Shown: positions 51,746 through 61,483 of the stretch, piece by piece | Numbering within the stretch: the first letter of the stretch is position 1 | Layout of the letters: each line of letters starts with the position of its first letter | NCBI RefSeq assembly: GCF_900115175.1 | Contig: NZ_FOYV01000004.1 | Span: forward strand, 62,001-126,000 | Direction of reading: 5' to 3' | DNA: 64,000 nt | Source: Marinobacter gudaonensis | Lineage (GTDB): Bacteria; Pseudomonadota; Gammaproteobacteria; Pseudomonadales; Oleiphilaceae | Translations under genes and position numbers: made by a program | The notes under the pieces: generated by a model | What the model saw: the letters and a program-made list of their open reading frames with translations, nothing else | The model's database searches: none | What the model was told of the DNA's origin: nothing

Positions 51746-52660
51746 ATGATCGAACGTAACCATCTGGAAATCCTCCGTGCGGTACACCGGCAGGGCTCAT
51801 TAACGGCGGCTGCCGAGCACCTTCACCTGACCCAGTCTGCCCTGAGCCATTCGATCAGGAAGCTGGAGCAGCAACTGGGCACCGACCTCTGGGTAAGGGA
51901 AGGGCGACAGCTCCGGTTGACCCAGTCAGGTGAGTACTTACTGTCGCTGGCTAACCGGCTATTGCCGCAGCTTGAGCACGCCGAAATGTTGGTTGGCCAG
52001 TTTGCCCAGGGCCAGCGGGGTACGTTGCGCATCGGTATGGAGTGCCATCCCTGTTATCAATGGCTGCTGAAGGTCGTGGGGCCGTATCTGGAACGCTGGC
52101 CGGGCGTCGATGTGGATGTAAAACAGAAATTCCAGTTCGGTGGCATTGGTGCGCTCTTCGGCCATGATATCGACATGCTCGTCACGCCCGATCCCCTGCA
52201 CCGTCCGGGGCTGGTCTTCGAGCCAGTGTTTGACTACGAGCAGGTGCTGGTCGTTGGTAAGGACCACTGCCTGGCAGGCAGGGCCTGGGCCGAACCGGAG
52301 GATCTGGAACGAGAAACCCTGATCACCTATCCGGTGGAGGTGGAGCGTCTCGATATCTACACCCGGTTCCTGTTGCCGGCCCACACCAGTCCGGCCCGGC
52401 ACAAGACCATCGAGACCACCGACATCATGCTGCAGATGGTCGCGGCTGGCCGTGGTGTGGCGGCCTTGCCTCGCTGGCTGGTAGCCGATTACGCCAGTCG
52501 TATTCCGGTGGTGCCGGTGCAGCTCGGGGCGTCCGGCATTCCCAAGCAGATCTTCCTGGGCCTTCGTGAGCGGGACCGCGAGGTGGATTACCTCGAGGCG
52601 TTCATGGAACTGGCCCGCGGAACCGTTCAGGGGTTCGCTGGAAACGATGTCTTCGGGTAA
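51746..52660 (+). CDS. metR: LysR-family transcriptional activator MetR
   Basis: 304-residue LysR-type regulator. Winged helix-turn-helix at 1-60 ([40 protein letters not shown]), linker helix, then a periplasmic-binding-protein-like effector domain expected to bind homocysteine. It is divergent from metE, as MetR usually is. The ATG at 51746 follows AGGGCG at good spacing; the upstream ATG at 51731 would add five residues. The gcvH gene follows after 33 bases, possibly in the same transcript, joining one-carbon metabolism genes. Confidence 0.93.
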   Translation: MIERNHLEILRAVHRQGSLTAAAEHLHLTQSALSHSIRKLEQQLGTDLWVREGRQLRLTQSGEYLLSLANRLLPQLEHAEMLVGQFAQGQRGTLRIGMECHPCYQWLLKVVGPYLERWPGVDVDVKQKFQFGGIGALFGHDIDMLVTPDPLHRPGLVFEPVFDYEQVLVVGKDHCLAGRAWAEPEDLERETLITYPVEVERLDIYTRFLLPAHTSPARHKTIETTDIMLQMVAAGRGVAALPRWLVADYASRIPVVPVQLGASGIPKQIFLGLRERDREVDYLEAFMELARGTVQGFAGNDVFG

Positions 52661-52693
52661 ACTGCGCAGAAAATTCTTTCAGGAAACCGGACA

Positions 52694-53086
52694 ATGAGTG
52701 AGATTCCCGCAGATCTGAAATACATCGAAACCCACCAGTGGGTTCGCGTCGCCGATGACGGCACCGCCACGGTCGGCATTACCGATTTCGCCCAGGAGCA
52801 GTTGGGCGATGTGGTGTACATCGGCGTGCCGGATGTGGGTGCCACGGTCAATGGTGGCGAGGAGGCCGGCGTGGCCGAGTCGGTGAAGTCGGCGTCGGAT
52901 GTGTTCAGTCCGGTCACCGGCGAGGTCATCGAGGTGAATGAGAGCCTGGAGGATGAGCCGGAGAAGGTGAACGAGGATCCTTACGGCGATGGCTGGATGT
53001 TCAAGGTTAAGCTGGCCGACCTCGGTGAACTCGAGGGCCTGATGGATGCGACGGCCTATTCGGAGCATGTGGCTGCCGAGCAATAA
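52694..53086 (+). CDS. gcvH: Glycine cleavage system H protein
   Basis: 130-residue lipoyl carrier shuttling the aminomethyl group between the P, T and L proteins of the glycine cleavage system. The lipoylated residue is Lys65 in AGVAESVKSASDVFSPVTGEV. The preceding fold MHQW-type ETHQWVRVADDG and the GITDFAQEQLGDVVYIGVPDVG strand block are standard. No gcvP or gcvT lies nearby, so the other subunits must be elsewhere. It sits just behind metR and before an inverted-repeat element. Confidence 0.97.
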   Translation: MSEIPADLKYIETHQWVRVADDGTATVGITDFAQEQLGDVVYIGVPDVGATVNGGEEAGVAESVKSASDVFSPVTGEVIEVNESLEDEPEKVNEDPYGDGWMFKVKLADLGELEGLMDATAYSEHVAAEQ

Positions 53087-53103
53087 TTGCAGGCGTGAGG
53101 GGA

Positions 53104-53210
53104 GGTCTGCCGGGGCAAGCCTCCCAAAACACGCTGTAAATACCTCCCTGTACGCTTGGCTCCGCCATCCCTGGCTCCGCACAGTTTTGGGAGGCTTGCC
53201 CCGGCAGACC
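53104..53210. repeat. Long perfect inverted-repeat element downstream of gcvH
   Basis: A 27-bp arm (53104-53130) is exactly reverse-complementary to 53184-53210, with a 53-nt loop. The arms start GGTCTGCCGGGGCAAGCC and end at CCCAAAAC before the loop. The loop has CCATCCCTGGC-type text resembling dispersed intergenic repeats of marine gammaproteobacteria. The whole 107-bp unit fits between gcvH and the methyltransferase gene and looks like a MITE or REP-type element. No target-site duplication is evident. It can form an extremely stable RNA hairpin, but no T tract follows on either strand. Confidence 0.9.
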
Positions 53211-53274
53211 GTCATGCTTCGGCGCCCGTTCCCGTTTCGATCCTACACCCTTTTGTTCTCTTCAGGTGGTCCTC

Positions 53275-54471
53275 ATGAATTTTCCGGTTCTGTATCTCCG
53301 TAAAGGCGCCGAGCGCCGTCTCCGTGCTGGCCATCTCTGGGTTTACAGCAACGAGGTGGACACCCGGCGCAGCCCGCTGGCCGATTTCGAGGCCGGCGTG
53401 CAGGCGGAGCTTCGGGCAGCCAATGACAAGGCCCTGGGCACGGTGTTTGTTAACCCCCATGCCCTGATCTGTGGCCGGCTGATCAGCCGGGAAGCGGGAC
53501 ATGGTATGACACCGCAGCGGCTGACACACCGGATGGAAGCGGCACTGGCAATGCGTGAGAGGCTGTTTGACCGGCCGTTCTATCGGTGGGTCTACGGGGA
53601 CAGCGACGGGCTGTCGGGGCTGGTGATTGACCGGTTCGATACCACGGTGGTGGTGCAGATTTCCACCGCCGGTATGGAGCTTATGAAGGACGCCATCGTG
53701 CGGGCGGTGCAGCGGCTGGCGCATCCGCAGGCCATTATTCTCAAGAACGATGGCAAGATGCGCAAGGTTGAGGGCCTGGACACCTACGTGGAGCAGGCGC
53801 ACGGGCCCGAGGTCAGTCTGTTGGAAGTGGAGGAGAACGGGGTTCGGTTTCAGGTGCCCCTGGAGGGTGGCCAGAAGACAGGCTGGTTCTACGATCACCG
53901 GATGAACCGGGCGCGCCTTCAGGCCTACGCACCTGGCAAGCGGGTGCTGGACGTGTTCAGTTACGTGGGCGGCTGGGGTATTCAGGCGGCGTGTGCAGGC
54001 GCAACCCAGGTGACCTGTGTCGACAGCTCGGCCAGCGCCGTTGATTCAGTCCACCACAATGCCCGGCTGAATGGCCTCGACAATGTGGAAACCATCGAGG
54101 GCGACGCCTTCGACGCGCTGAAGGCGCTGGCGGAGGAGAAAGAGAAATACGACGTTGTGGTTCTGGATCCGCCGGCACTGATTCCCCGGCGCCGGGACCA
54201 GAAGGCCGGCGAGGAGGCTTACGCCCGACTGAACCAGCTGGGGCTCCGGCTGTTGGAGCGGGATGGCATCCTGGTCTCCGCCTCCTGCTCCATGCATCTC
54301 TCCCAGGAGAAGCTGGTAGACATCATCCGCGCCAGTGGACGGAAGATCGACCGCTTTGTCCAGCTGCTGGAGCAGGGCCACCAGGCGCCGGATCATCCGG
54401 TGATTCCCGGCATTCCGGAGACGGATTACATCAAATCCTTTTTCGTGCGTTCACTCACCGGATTCTTCTAG
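53275..54471 (+). CDS. RlmI-type 23S rRNA m5C methyltransferase
   Basis: 398-residue SAM-dependent class I methyltransferase. An N-terminal PUA-like domain (LYLRKGAERRLRAGHLWVYSNEV) is followed by the Rossmann core with motif I VLDVFSYVGGWGIQAA (about 223-238), motif IV VVLDPPAL (about 299-306) and the nucleophilic Cys in SASCSMHLS (about 340-348), typical of RlmI, which makes m5C1962 in E. coli 23S rRNA. The ATG at 53275 begins the conserved FPVLYLRKG; a GTG nine bases earlier is possible. It converges with the HAD gene across an 8-base gap. Confidence 0.92.
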   Translation: MNFPVLYLRKGAERRLRAGHLWVYSNEVDTRRSPLADFEAGVQAELRAANDKALGTVFVNPHALICGRLISREAGHGMTPQRLTHRMEAALAMRERLFDRPFYRWVYGDSDGLSGLVIDRFDTTVVVQISTAGMELMKDAIVRAVQRLAHPQAIILKNDGKMRKVEGLDTYVEQAHGPEVSLLEVEENGVRFQVPLEGGQKTGWFYDHRMNRARLQAYAPGKRVLDVFSYVGGWGIQAACAGATQVTCVDSSASAVDSVHHNARLNGLDNVETIEGDAFDALKALAEEKEKYDVVVLDPPALIPRRRDQKAGEEAYARLNQLGLRLLERDGILVSASCSMHLSQEKLVDIIRASGRKIDRFVQLLEQGHQAPDHPVIPGIPETDYIKSFFVRSLTGFF

Positions 54472-54479
54472 GCAGGCCG

Positions 54480-55136
54480 TTAGTCCCTGAGCGACATCAC
54501 CTTCCAGCCCTGGTCCCGGGCAAACTTTTCCAGTCTGGGGTCCGGGTCCACGGCCACCGGGTTGTCGACTTTCTGCAGCAGCGGCAGGTCGTTGTGGGAG
54601 TCGCTGTAGAACCAGGCGCCGTCCAGCGTCCGATTGTAGGCTTCCAGCCAGTCGTACAGCCGCGTTACCTTGCCGTCCTGGAAGCTGGGAGTGCCGGCTA
54701 CTTCCCCGGTGAACTGGCCGTTGATCAGCTCCGGATCGGTCGCAATCAGGTGCTCAATACCCAGCGCTTCAGCGATGGGTTCGGTCACAAAGCGGTTGGT
54801 GGCAGTAATGATCATCAGTGTGTGGCCCAGGGCCCTGTGGCTGTCCAGCAGGGTTTTGGCGCTGGCCAGCATCATTGGCTTCACTTTCTTCTCCATGAAG
54901 CGCTCGCGCCAGGTCAGGAGGTCGTCCATGCGGTTACGCGCCAGCGGCTGCAGGGCAAAGCCGAGGTAGTGAAGGATATCGAGCTCTCCGTTCAGGTACT
55001 CCTCGTAGAACCGGTCGTTGGCCTGCCGGTATTCCTCGGCATCCACAATGCCTTCCTCCACGAGAAACTCGCCCCAGGCGTGGTCGCTGTCACCGGCCAG
55101 AAGGGTGTTGTCCAGATCGAAAATTGCGAGCGTCAA
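54480..55136 (-). CDS. HAD-IB family phosphatase (SerB-like hydrolase)
   Basis: 218-residue haloacid-dehalogenase hydrolase. Motif I FDLDNTLLAGD (nucleophile and acid/base Asp), motif II TATN near 108-111 (Thr after the strand), Lys in motif III (DGKVTR) and motif IV YSDSHNDLPLL are all present. HAD-IB enzymes include phosphoserine and histidinol-phosphate phosphatases; the substrate cannot be fixed. The start is TTG at 55136: GGAGG lies seven bases upstream, and the product begins with the conserved TLAIFDLDNT block. A GTG seven codons earlier is in frame but lacks a ribosome site. It diverges from rppH. Confidence 0.88.
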   Translation of the reverse strand: MTLAIFDLDNTLLAGDSDHAWGEFLVEEGIVDAEEYRQANDRFYEEYLNGELDILHYLGFALQPLARNRMDDLLTWRERFMEKKVKPMMLASAKTLLDSHRALGHTLMIITATNRFVTEPIAEALGIEHLIATDPELINGQFTGEVAGTPSFQDGKVTRLYDWLEAYNRTLDGAWFYSDSHNDLPLLQKVDNPVAVDPDPRLEKFARDQGWKVMSLRD

Positions 55137-55308
55137 GCGGGTACCTCCAACGGTCACGGGGGTTGCAAGGAAACGCCAAGTCTACCACGACCTGTCATCA
55201 TCGGCTGCGTTTGCCGAACCCTTGGGATTCTGTAAGAATGAGAGCAACTTGGATAAATCCGACCGGTGAATTTTTGACCGGTCCACCGACTTTTAAGAGG
55301 ACTGTGCC

Positions 55309-55839
55309 GTGATCGATTCAGACGGTTTCAGACCCAACGTCGGAATCATTCTGGCCAACCACAGAGGCGAAGTGCTCTGGGCAAGGCGAATAGGGCAGGA
55401 CTCCTGGCAGTTCCCTCAGGGTGGCATCAAGCACGACGAATCCCCCGAGGATGCACTGTACCGGGAGCTTGGAGAGGAGGTCGGCCTGAGTGCCAGTGAT
55501 GTGGAAATCATCAGTTGCACCCGGGGCTGGCTGAGGTATCGACTCCCCAGGAGAATGGTACGCCAGAACTCGCACCCGGTTTGTGTGGGCCAAAAACAGA
55601 AATGGTTCCTGCTGAGGATGTTATCGCCAGACGCGCGGGTGTGCGTGGATGGCACCGATTCACCGGAGTTCGACGGATGGCAGTGGGTCAGCTACTGGTA
55701 TCCGTTGGGTCAGGTGGTTTCATTCAAGCGTGAAGTGTATCGACGCGCGCTGAGAGAGCTTGCGCCGCGACTGTTCTATAACATGGACCAGTGGCACCGA
55801 GCCGAGCAGAACCAGCGCTTAAAGGAACACCAGAAATGA
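55309..55839 (+). CDS. rppH: RNA pyrophosphohydrolase
   Basis: 176-residue Nudix enzyme removing pyrophosphate from 5' triphosphorylated mRNA, which triggers RNase E decay. The Nudix box [23 protein letters not shown] is intact, and the N-terminal FRPNVGIIL and WQFPQGG are RppH signatures. The C-terminal [19 protein letters not shown] is also conserved. GTG is the start codon. It is followed after 15 bases by ptsP, the conserved rppH-ptsP pair. Direct ACCGGT repeats near 55262-55281 lie upstream but are not an obvious promoter. Confidence 0.96.
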   Translation: MIDSDGFRPNVGIILANHRGEVLWARRIGQDSWQFPQGGIKHDESPEDALYRELGEEVGLSASDVEIISCTRGWLRYRLPRRMVRQNSHPVCVGQKQKWFLLRMLSPDARVCVDGTDSPEFDGWQWVSYWYPLGQVVSFKREVYRRALRELAPRLFYNMDQWHRAEQNQRLKEHQK

Positions 55840-55854
55840 CGGACTGACACCGCC

Positions 55855-58161
55855 ATGCTGAGCATTCTGCGAAGTCTTGTACAAGAGGTAAACAGCGCCC
55901 GCGATCTGCAGGAGGCGCTGGATATCATTGTATCGCGGGTGCAGAAAGCCATGGGCACGGAAGTCTGTTCCGTTTACCTGCTGGATCCGGCCACCAACCG
56001 TTACATCCTCATGGCCACCGAGGGTCTCTACCGCAAGGCGGTGGGGCAGGTCAGCCTGGCGTACTCCGAAGGCCTGGTGGGCCTGGTGGGCTCCCGGGAG
56101 GAACCCATCAACCTCGAAGATGCGCCCTCGCATCCACGTTACCGCTATTTCCCCGAGACCGGGGAGGAACGCTTTCGCTCGTTCCTGGGTGTGCCCATCA
56201 TTCACCATCGTCGGGTGCTGGGTGTGCTGGTGGTGCAGCAGCGGGAGAGTTCCCGCTGCTTTGATGAGGGCGAAGAGGCCTTTCTGGTCACCGTCTCTGC
56301 CCAACTGGCCGGCGTGATTGCCCACAGTGAAGCCACCGGCGCCATCAGCGGCCTGTCCCTGACAGGTGAAGAGGCTCACGACGTCAGCTTTAACGGCGTG
56401 CCGGGTGCTCCGGGGGTGGCCATTGGCCAGAGCGTGGTGGTCTATCCCGCCGCCGACCTTGATGTGGTTCCCGAGAAGCCGACAGACGACGTAGACCAGG
56501 AACTGGAGTTGTTCCATGCCGCGGTCACCGCGGTGCGCGAGGACATCGAGCGAGTGGCGAAGCGCCTGGCGTCTCAGCTGCGCCCGGAAGAGCAGGCGCT
56601 GTTTGATGTCTACCTGAGGATGCTCGGTGACGACGCCTTGCCTGGCGAGGTGGCCAACAAGATACGCGAAGGGATCTGGGCCCAGGGCGCCCTGAAACAG
56701 GTGGTCCAGCAGTACGTGCGCCACTTCGAAATGATGGACGACCATTACCTGCAGGAACGGGCCGTGGATATCCGCGACCTGGGCCGGCGCCTGCTGTCCC
56801 ACCTCCAGGAAGGTGAACAGAAGCACCTGAACTACCCGGAGCGGACGGTTCTGGTCAGCGAGGAACTGACCCCCGCCATGCTCGGTGAAGTGCCCAAGGG
56901 GCAGTTGGTGGGCCTGGTGTCGGTGAAAGGTTCGAGTAACTCCCATGTGGCGATTCTTGCCAGGGCGATGGGTGTGCCCACGGTCATGGGCCTGGTCGAC
57001 ATTCCGGTAAACCAGCTCGATGGCAAGGAACTGATTGTTGATGGCTTCGAGGGCCAGATTTTTGCTTCGCCGTCGGCAGATTTGCGCTCCTTTTACCAGG
57101 CGATCTGCGATGAAGAAGATGAGCTGATTCGCGGCCTGGAAGTGCTCAAGGACAAGCCCTGCGAGACCACGGATCACCACCGGGTCTCAATGCTGGTGAA
57201 CACCGGCCTGATGACCGACGTGGTCCGGTCGCTCTCCAACGGTGCCGAGGGCATTGGCCTGTACCGCACCGAAGTTCCGTTCATGATCAAGGATCGCTTT
57301 CCTTCGGAGCAGGAGCAACGGGAGTATTACCGGGAGCAGTTGGAGGCGTTTGCCCCTAACCCCGTCACCATGCGTACCCTGGATATCGGTGGCGACAAGG
57401 CGCTCACCTACTTCCCCATACAGGAGGAAAACCCGTTCCTCGGGTGGCGCGGCATTCGTGTGACGCTCGACCATCCGGAGATCTTCCTGGTGCAGGTGCG
57501 GGCCATGCTCAAGGCCAGTGAAGGACTCAACAACCTGCAGATCATGCTTCCGATGATTTCCAACATTTCGGAGGTGGAGGAATCTCTGCACCTGATCTAC
57601 CGGGTGTATCACGAGGTTCGGGAAGAAGGGTATGAGATCCACATGCCGAAGGTCGGTGTGATGGTGGAGGTTCCAGCGGCGGTCTATCAGATTCGTGAGC
57701 TCGCTGACCGGGTGGACTTCCTGTCGGTGGGCTCCAACGACCTCACCCAGTATTTGCTGGCGGTGGACCGCAACAACCCCAGGGTGGCGCAGCTCTATCA
57801 TTCCTACCATCCTGCCGTGCTGCAGGCGCTGGTGCGCATAGCCCAGGATGCTCATTCGGTGGGCAAGCCGGTGGGTATCTGTGGAGAGCTGGCCGGTGAT
57901 CCCGGCGGCGCCCTGTTATTGATGGCCATGGGTTACGACTCGCTTTCCATGAACGCCGCCAGCCTGCCGAAGGTCAAGTCGGTGATTCGCAGCGTGAGCC
58001 GGGAATGGGCAATTCAGCTCCTCGAGGATGTGCTATTGCTGGATTCGCCACACGTGATCAAGAGCTGTGTCGATCTCGCCCTGAGAAATGCCGGTTTTGG
58101 CCGCTACCTGCGCCCCGGCAAGTCCACGGCCATGGCGGTGTCGGAAGCGGCGGTTTCCTGA
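55855..58161 (+). CDS. ptsP: PEP-protein phosphotransferase PtsP (EI-Ntr)
   Basis: 768-residue first component of the nitrogen phosphotransferase system. An N-terminal GAF domain (about 1-160) is followed by EI_N and the phosphohistidine domain with His364 in GSSNSHVAILARAMGVP, then the PEP-binding barrel (RTEVPFM, GGDKALTY, LPMISNISE, VGSNDLTQYLLAVDR and catalytic Cys676 in GICGELAGDP). It phosphorylates NPr, which relays to EIIA-Ntr, tying carbon and nitrogen status to potassium homeostasis and other targets. The GAF domain binds glutamine or 2-oxoglutarate in known homologues. Its place after rppH is conserved. Confidence 0.97.
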   Translation: MLSILRSLVQEVNSARDLQEALDIIVSRVQKAMGTEVCSVYLLDPATNRYILMATEGLYRKAVGQVSLAYSEGLVGLVGSREEPINLEDAPSHPRYRYFPETGEERFRSFLGVPIIHHRRVLGVLVVQQRESSRCFDEGEEAFLVTVSAQLAGVIAHSEATGAISGLSLTGEEAHDVSFNGVPGAPGVAIGQSVVVYPAADLDVVPEKPTDDVDQELELFHAAVTAVREDIERVAKRLASQLRPEEQALFDVYLRMLGDDALPGEVANKIREGIWAQGALKQVVQQYVRHFEMMDDHYLQERAVDIRDLGRRLLSHLQEGEQKHLNYPERTVLVSEELTPAMLGEVPKGQLVGLVSVKGSSNSHVAILARAMGVPTVMGLVDIPVNQLDGKELIVDGFEGQIFASPSADLRSFYQAICDEEDELIRGLEVLKDKPCETTDHHRVSMLVNTGLMTDVVRSLSNGAEGIGLYRTEVPFMIKDRFPSEQEQREYYREQLEAFAPNPVTMRTLDIGGDKALTYFPIQEENPFLGWRGIRVTLDHPEIFLVQVRAMLKASEGLNNLQIMLPMISNISEVEESLHLIYRVYHEVREEGYEIHMPKVGVMVEVPAAVYQIRELADRVDFLSVGSNDLTQYLLAVDRNNPRVAQLYHSYHPAVLQALVRIAQDAHSVGKPVGICGELAGDPGGALLLMAMGYDSLSMNAASLPKVKSVIRSVSREWAIQLLEDVLLLDSPHVIKSCVDLALRNAGFGRYLRPGKSTAMAVSEAAVS

Positions 58162-58282
58162 GTGTTGGCGGATTTTCCGGCAATATAGGGTGTGAACTCT
58201 AAAACCGGTTGTTATCTTGTTACCTGAAGTATCCGGTGGCCCTCGATACGGGCCCGCATTTTCATCCGGAAAAAGGAAGGCT

Positions 58283-59524
58283 ATGACGTCGCCAACTGAT
58301 CCTCAATCCGCTCCCCGCATTGGGCTGGCCCTCGGTGGCGGCGGCCCGTTGGGGGGTATCTACGAGATCGGAGCCCTGCGGGCCCTGGATGAGGCCCTCG
58401 ACGGTCTCGACTTCAACAACATCGATGTCTACGTTGGCGTTAATGCCGGGTCCTTTGTCGCTGCTAACCTGGCTAACCAGATGACCACGGCGCAGCTCTG
58501 CCGAATATTCGTGCGTAACGAAGCCGAGGTGCATCCGTTCCATCCGGAAGTGTTCTATCGCCCGGCGTTCCGTGAAATTGGCAGCCGGTTGCTGGCGGTG
58601 CCGGGCTTGCTTGCCACCGCCATGAGCCGCTTCATCAACAACCCGTACGACCAGAGCCTGCTTGAGGCCATGACTATCCTGGCCCAGGCGGCACCGGCGG
58701 GCCTGTTCGATAACGAGGGGCTGCACGAGTACCTCAAGCGGGCCTTTACCATGCTGGGTCGTACCAACGACTTCCGCCAGCTCAAGCGCAGCCTCTACAT
58801 TGTGGCGGCGGATGTCGAGAGCACCGAGGCGGTCTGTTTTGGCGCACCGGGCTTTGATCACGTGCCCATTTCCAGGGCCATCCAGGCCAGTACCTCGTCA
58901 CCCGGGCTCTACGTACCGGTGGATATTGACGGTCGCTATTATGTGGATGGAACCCTGCGCAAGGGACTGCACGCCTCCGTGGCCTTCGAGGACGGCGCGG
59001 ATCTGGTGTTTGCGGTCAACCCGCAGGTGCCGATAGACGCCAGTGCCGCCGTGCGGGCCGGCTCCATGAAGCCCGGAGAGCTTACTCGTTCAGGTATGCC
59101 GAACCTGCTTTCGCAGACGTTCCGGACCATGGTCTACTCCAGAATGCAGTCGGGTATTGCCCAGTATGCGAGGGATTACCCCGACAAGGACATACTGCTG
59201 TTCGAGCCGACACGGGATGACGCCAAGCTGTTCTTCTCCAATGTGTTCAGCTTCCAGTCCAGGCGAATGGTGTGTGAGCACGCGTACCAGATGACGCGCC
59301 GGGATCTGTTGGAGCGGGCTGACCAGCTGGAACCTCGGCTGGCCAAATACGGCATCACCCTGAGACGGGATCGTCTGGAAGACGAGCAACGAACCATCAG
59401 TACCAGCCTTTACGGTGAAATGCTGCCGCTTTATGTGGCCAAGGGGAGGAAGAGGAAGGCCGACAAGGGCAAGCTGGCCTCAGGGCTGGAGAACGTGACC
59501 CACCTTTTCTCTAAGGCTGAATAA
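58283..59524 (+). CDS. Patatin-like phospholipase family protein lacking the nucleophilic serine
   Basis: 413-residue patatin-fold protein. The oxyanion loop GGGGPLGG (18-25) and the catalytic-dyad Asp222 (YVDGTL) are kept. The nucleophile elbow, which should be GxSxG, reads GVNAG at 52-56: Asn54 (codon AAT at 58442-58444) stands where Ser is expected, one base change from AGT. The product may be a non-hydrolytic binding protein, unless another Ser nearby (Ser57) substitutes. A basic, Lys-rich tail could bind membrane or polymer. ATG 58283 follows AAAGGAAGG; the frame upstream is not conserved. It converges with hslU, 46 bases apart. Confidence 0.85.
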   Translation: MTSPTDPQSAPRIGLALGGGGPLGGIYEIGALRALDEALDGLDFNNIDVYVGVNAGSFVAANLANQMTTAQLCRIFVRNEAEVHPFHPEVFYRPAFREIGSRLLAVPGLLATAMSRFINNPYDQSLLEAMTILAQAAPAGLFDNEGLHEYLKRAFTMLGRTNDFRQLKRSLYIVAADVESTEAVCFGAPGFDHVPISRAIQASTSSPGLYVPVDIDGRYYVDGTLRKGLHASVAFEDGADLVFAVNPQVPIDASAAVRAGSMKPGELTRSGMPNLLSQTFRTMVYSRMQSGIAQYARDYPDKDILLFEPTRDDAKLFFSNVFSFQSRRMVCEHAYQMTRRDLLERADQLEPRLAKYGITLRRDRLEDEQRTISTSLYGEMLPLYVAKGRKRKADKGKLASGLENVTHLFSKAE

Positions 59525-59533
59525 TTCGGGTTG

Positions 59534-59560
59534 GGGCCGGAGCGCGGTTGGCTCCGGCCC
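59534..59560. terminator. GC-rich hairpin between convergent patatin and hslU genes
   Basis: GGGCCGGAGC (59534-59543) and GCTCCGGCCC (59551-59560) form a 10-bp perfect stem with a 7-nt loop. It lies between the two convergent stops and could serve both strands, but no T tract follows on either side. Confidence 0.5.
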
Positions 59561-59570
59561 GGCTTCCGGC

Positions 59571-60899
59571 TTACAGAATATAGCGACTCAGGTCCTCGTC
59601 CTCGGACAACTCGCCCAACTTTTCGTCCACGTAGTCAGCGGTCACCTCGAAGGTGTCGGTCACCTGGTCACCGGCATCGAAAGACAGGGTCTCCAGCAGT
59701 CGCTCCAGTACCGTATGAAGGCGTCGCGCCCCGATGTTCTCGGTGCTCTCGTTAACCTTCCAGGCCACTTCGGCAATCCTGGCAATGGCATCCTCGCCAA
59801 AGGTCAGCTTCACGCCCTCGGTGGCCATCAGCGCCTCGTATTGCTGAACCAGTGAGGCGTCCGGTTCGGTCAGAATGCGTTTGAAATCCTCCGGTGTCAG
59901 GGCCTGAAGTTCCACGCGAATCGGCAGACGGCCCTGCAGTTCCGGAATCAGATCCGACGGCTTGGACAGGTGGAAGGCGCCCGAAGCGATAAACAGTATG
60001 TGGTCGGTGCGGACCGCGCCGTATTTGGTGCTCACCGTGCTGCCTTCGATCAGGGGCAGCAGGTCCCGCTGTACGCCCTCCCGAGAGACGTCCGAGGAGG
60101 TGTTTTCCGAACGCTTGGCCACCTTGTCGATCTCGTCGATAAACACGATGCCATTCTGTTCCACAGCCTGGATGGCCTTCTGCTTGATCTCTTCCTCGTT
60201 GACCAGCTTCGCGGCTTCTTCTTCCTTGACCCGCTTCAGGGCGTCCGACACCTTCATCTTGCGAGTCTTGCGCTTGTCCGAGGAGAGGCTGGAGAACATG
60301 TTCTGCAGCTGGCTGGTCATCTCCTCCATCCCCGGCGGTGCCATGATCTCGACGCCGGCGCCGGAGTTGCGGAGGTCAATCTCGATCTCCTTGTCGTCCA
60401 GTTCACCTTCGCGGAGTTTCTTCCGGAACAGTTGGCGTGTCGAGGAGTCGGAGCTGCGCTGGCTGTCCTCTCCGAAGTCCCGGGGTGGCGGAATCAGGGC
60501 ATCGAGAATGCGTTCTTCCGCGGCATCCAGCGCCCGGTTCTCGTGCCGCTTCATCTCCGCTTCTCGAAGCATCTTGATGGCCATGTCAGCGAGATCCCGA
60601 ACAATGGATTCCACATCACGGCCAACATAGCCTACTTCGGTGAATTTGGTGGCTTCCACCTTCAGGAAGGGCGCATCGGCCAACTTGGCCAGACGCCGGG
60701 CGATTTCGGTTTTGCCGACACCGGTGGGGCCGATCATCAGAATGTTCTTGGGGGTAATCTCTTCGCGCAGGCTGCTGTCGAGCTGCATCCGGCGCCAGCG
60801 GTTACGCAGGGCGATGGCCACCGCCCGTTTTGCTTCTTCCTGGCCCACGATGTGTTTGTTGAGCTCGTGGACAATCTCACGGGGAGTCATTGCAGACAT
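59571..60899 (-). CDS. hslU: ATP-dependent protease ATPase subunit HslU
   Basis: 442-residue AAA+ unfoldase that feeds substrates into the HslV peptidase. Walker [10 protein letters not shown] (about 57-65), Walker [10 protein letters not shown], the intermediate I-domain (about 110-240, charged and variable) and sensor motifs (GARRL) are all visible. The C-terminus LSRYIL is the activator tail that docks into HslV. Pore motif GYVGRD is intact. The order hslV-hslU with 12 bases between them is canonical, and heat-shock control is likely from the sigma-32-type promoter before hslV. Confidence 0.98.
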   Translation of the reverse strand: MSAMTPREIVHELNKHIVGQEEAKRAVAIALRNRWRRMQLDSSLREEITPKNILMIGPTGVGKTEIARRLAKLADAPFLKVEATKFTEVGYVGRDVESIVRDLADMAIKMLREAEMKRHENRALDAAEERILDALIPPPRDFGEDSQRSSDSSTRQLFRKKLREGELDDKEIEIDLRNSGAGVEIMAPPGMEEMTSQLQNMFSSLSSDKRKTRKMKVSDALKRVKEEEAAKLVNEEEIKQKAIQAVEQNGIVFIDEIDKVAKRSENTSSDVSREGVQRDLLPLIEGSTVSTKYGAVRTDHILFIASGAFHLSKPSDLIPELQGRLPIRVELQALTPEDFKRILTEPDASLVQQYEALMATEGVKLTFGEDAIARIAEVAWKVNESTENIGARRLHTVLERLLETLSFDAGDQVTDTFEVTADYVDEKLGELSEDEDLSRYIL

Positions 60900-60911
60900 G
60901 GTCGCTCCGGA

Positions 60912-61442
60912 TCACTCGTTGGCAGAGAGCACTTCAAGGGTGCGATTGTGGTTGGTGTAGATGCAGATGTCGGCGGCAATATCCAGGCCCTTCTCGACAA
61001 TCTCGTGGGCAGACAGGTCGGTATTCTCAAGCAGGGCCCGAGCTGATGCCTGGGCAAAAGGGCCGCCGGAGCCAATGGCAATCAGGCCCTGTTCCGGCTC
61101 AATGACATCACCATTGCCGGTTATGATCAGGGATGCGGTCTTGTCGGCCACCGCCAACAAGGCCTCCAGTCTGCGAAGGGCCCGGTCGGTGCGCCAGTCC
61201 TTCGCAAGTTCGACGGCAGCCCGGGTCAGGTTGCCCTGGTGTTTCTCCAGCTGGGCCTCGAAGCGCTCAAACAGGGTGAAGGCGTCCGCCGTCCCGCCGG
61301 CAAAACCGGCAATTACTTTGCCGTTGTAGAGGCGGCGTACCTTTCGGGCATTGCCCTTCATCACGGTGTTCCCCAGGGAAACCTGGCCGTCGCCACCCAT
61401 GGCAACTTCGTCATCACGTCGGACCGACAGAATGGTAGTCAT
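60912..61442 (-). CDS. hslV: ATP-dependent protease peptidase subunit HslV
   Basis: 176-residue proteasome-like peptidase forming a dodecamer capped by HslU. After Met removal the N-terminal Thr2 is the nucleophile ([13 protein letters not shown]). Blocks [45 protein letters not shown] and [19 protein letters not shown] align with the E. coli protein. Some family members read ATTI/TTIVS instead, and this start fits. Regulation: a heat-shock-type promoter at 61484-61509. Confidence 0.98.
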   Translation of the reverse strand: MTTILSVRRDDEVAMGGDGQVSLGNTVMKGNARKVRRLYNGKVIAGFAGGTADAFTLFERFEAQLEKHQGNLTRAAVELAKDWRTDRALRRLEALLAVADKTASLIITGNGDVIEPEQGLIAIGSGGPFAQASARALLENTDLSAHEIVEKGLDIAADICIYTNHNRTLEVLSANE

Positions 61443-61483
61443 TTGGGCTCCAATTGCCTGATTGAAATTGGTATCCCGTTGTT

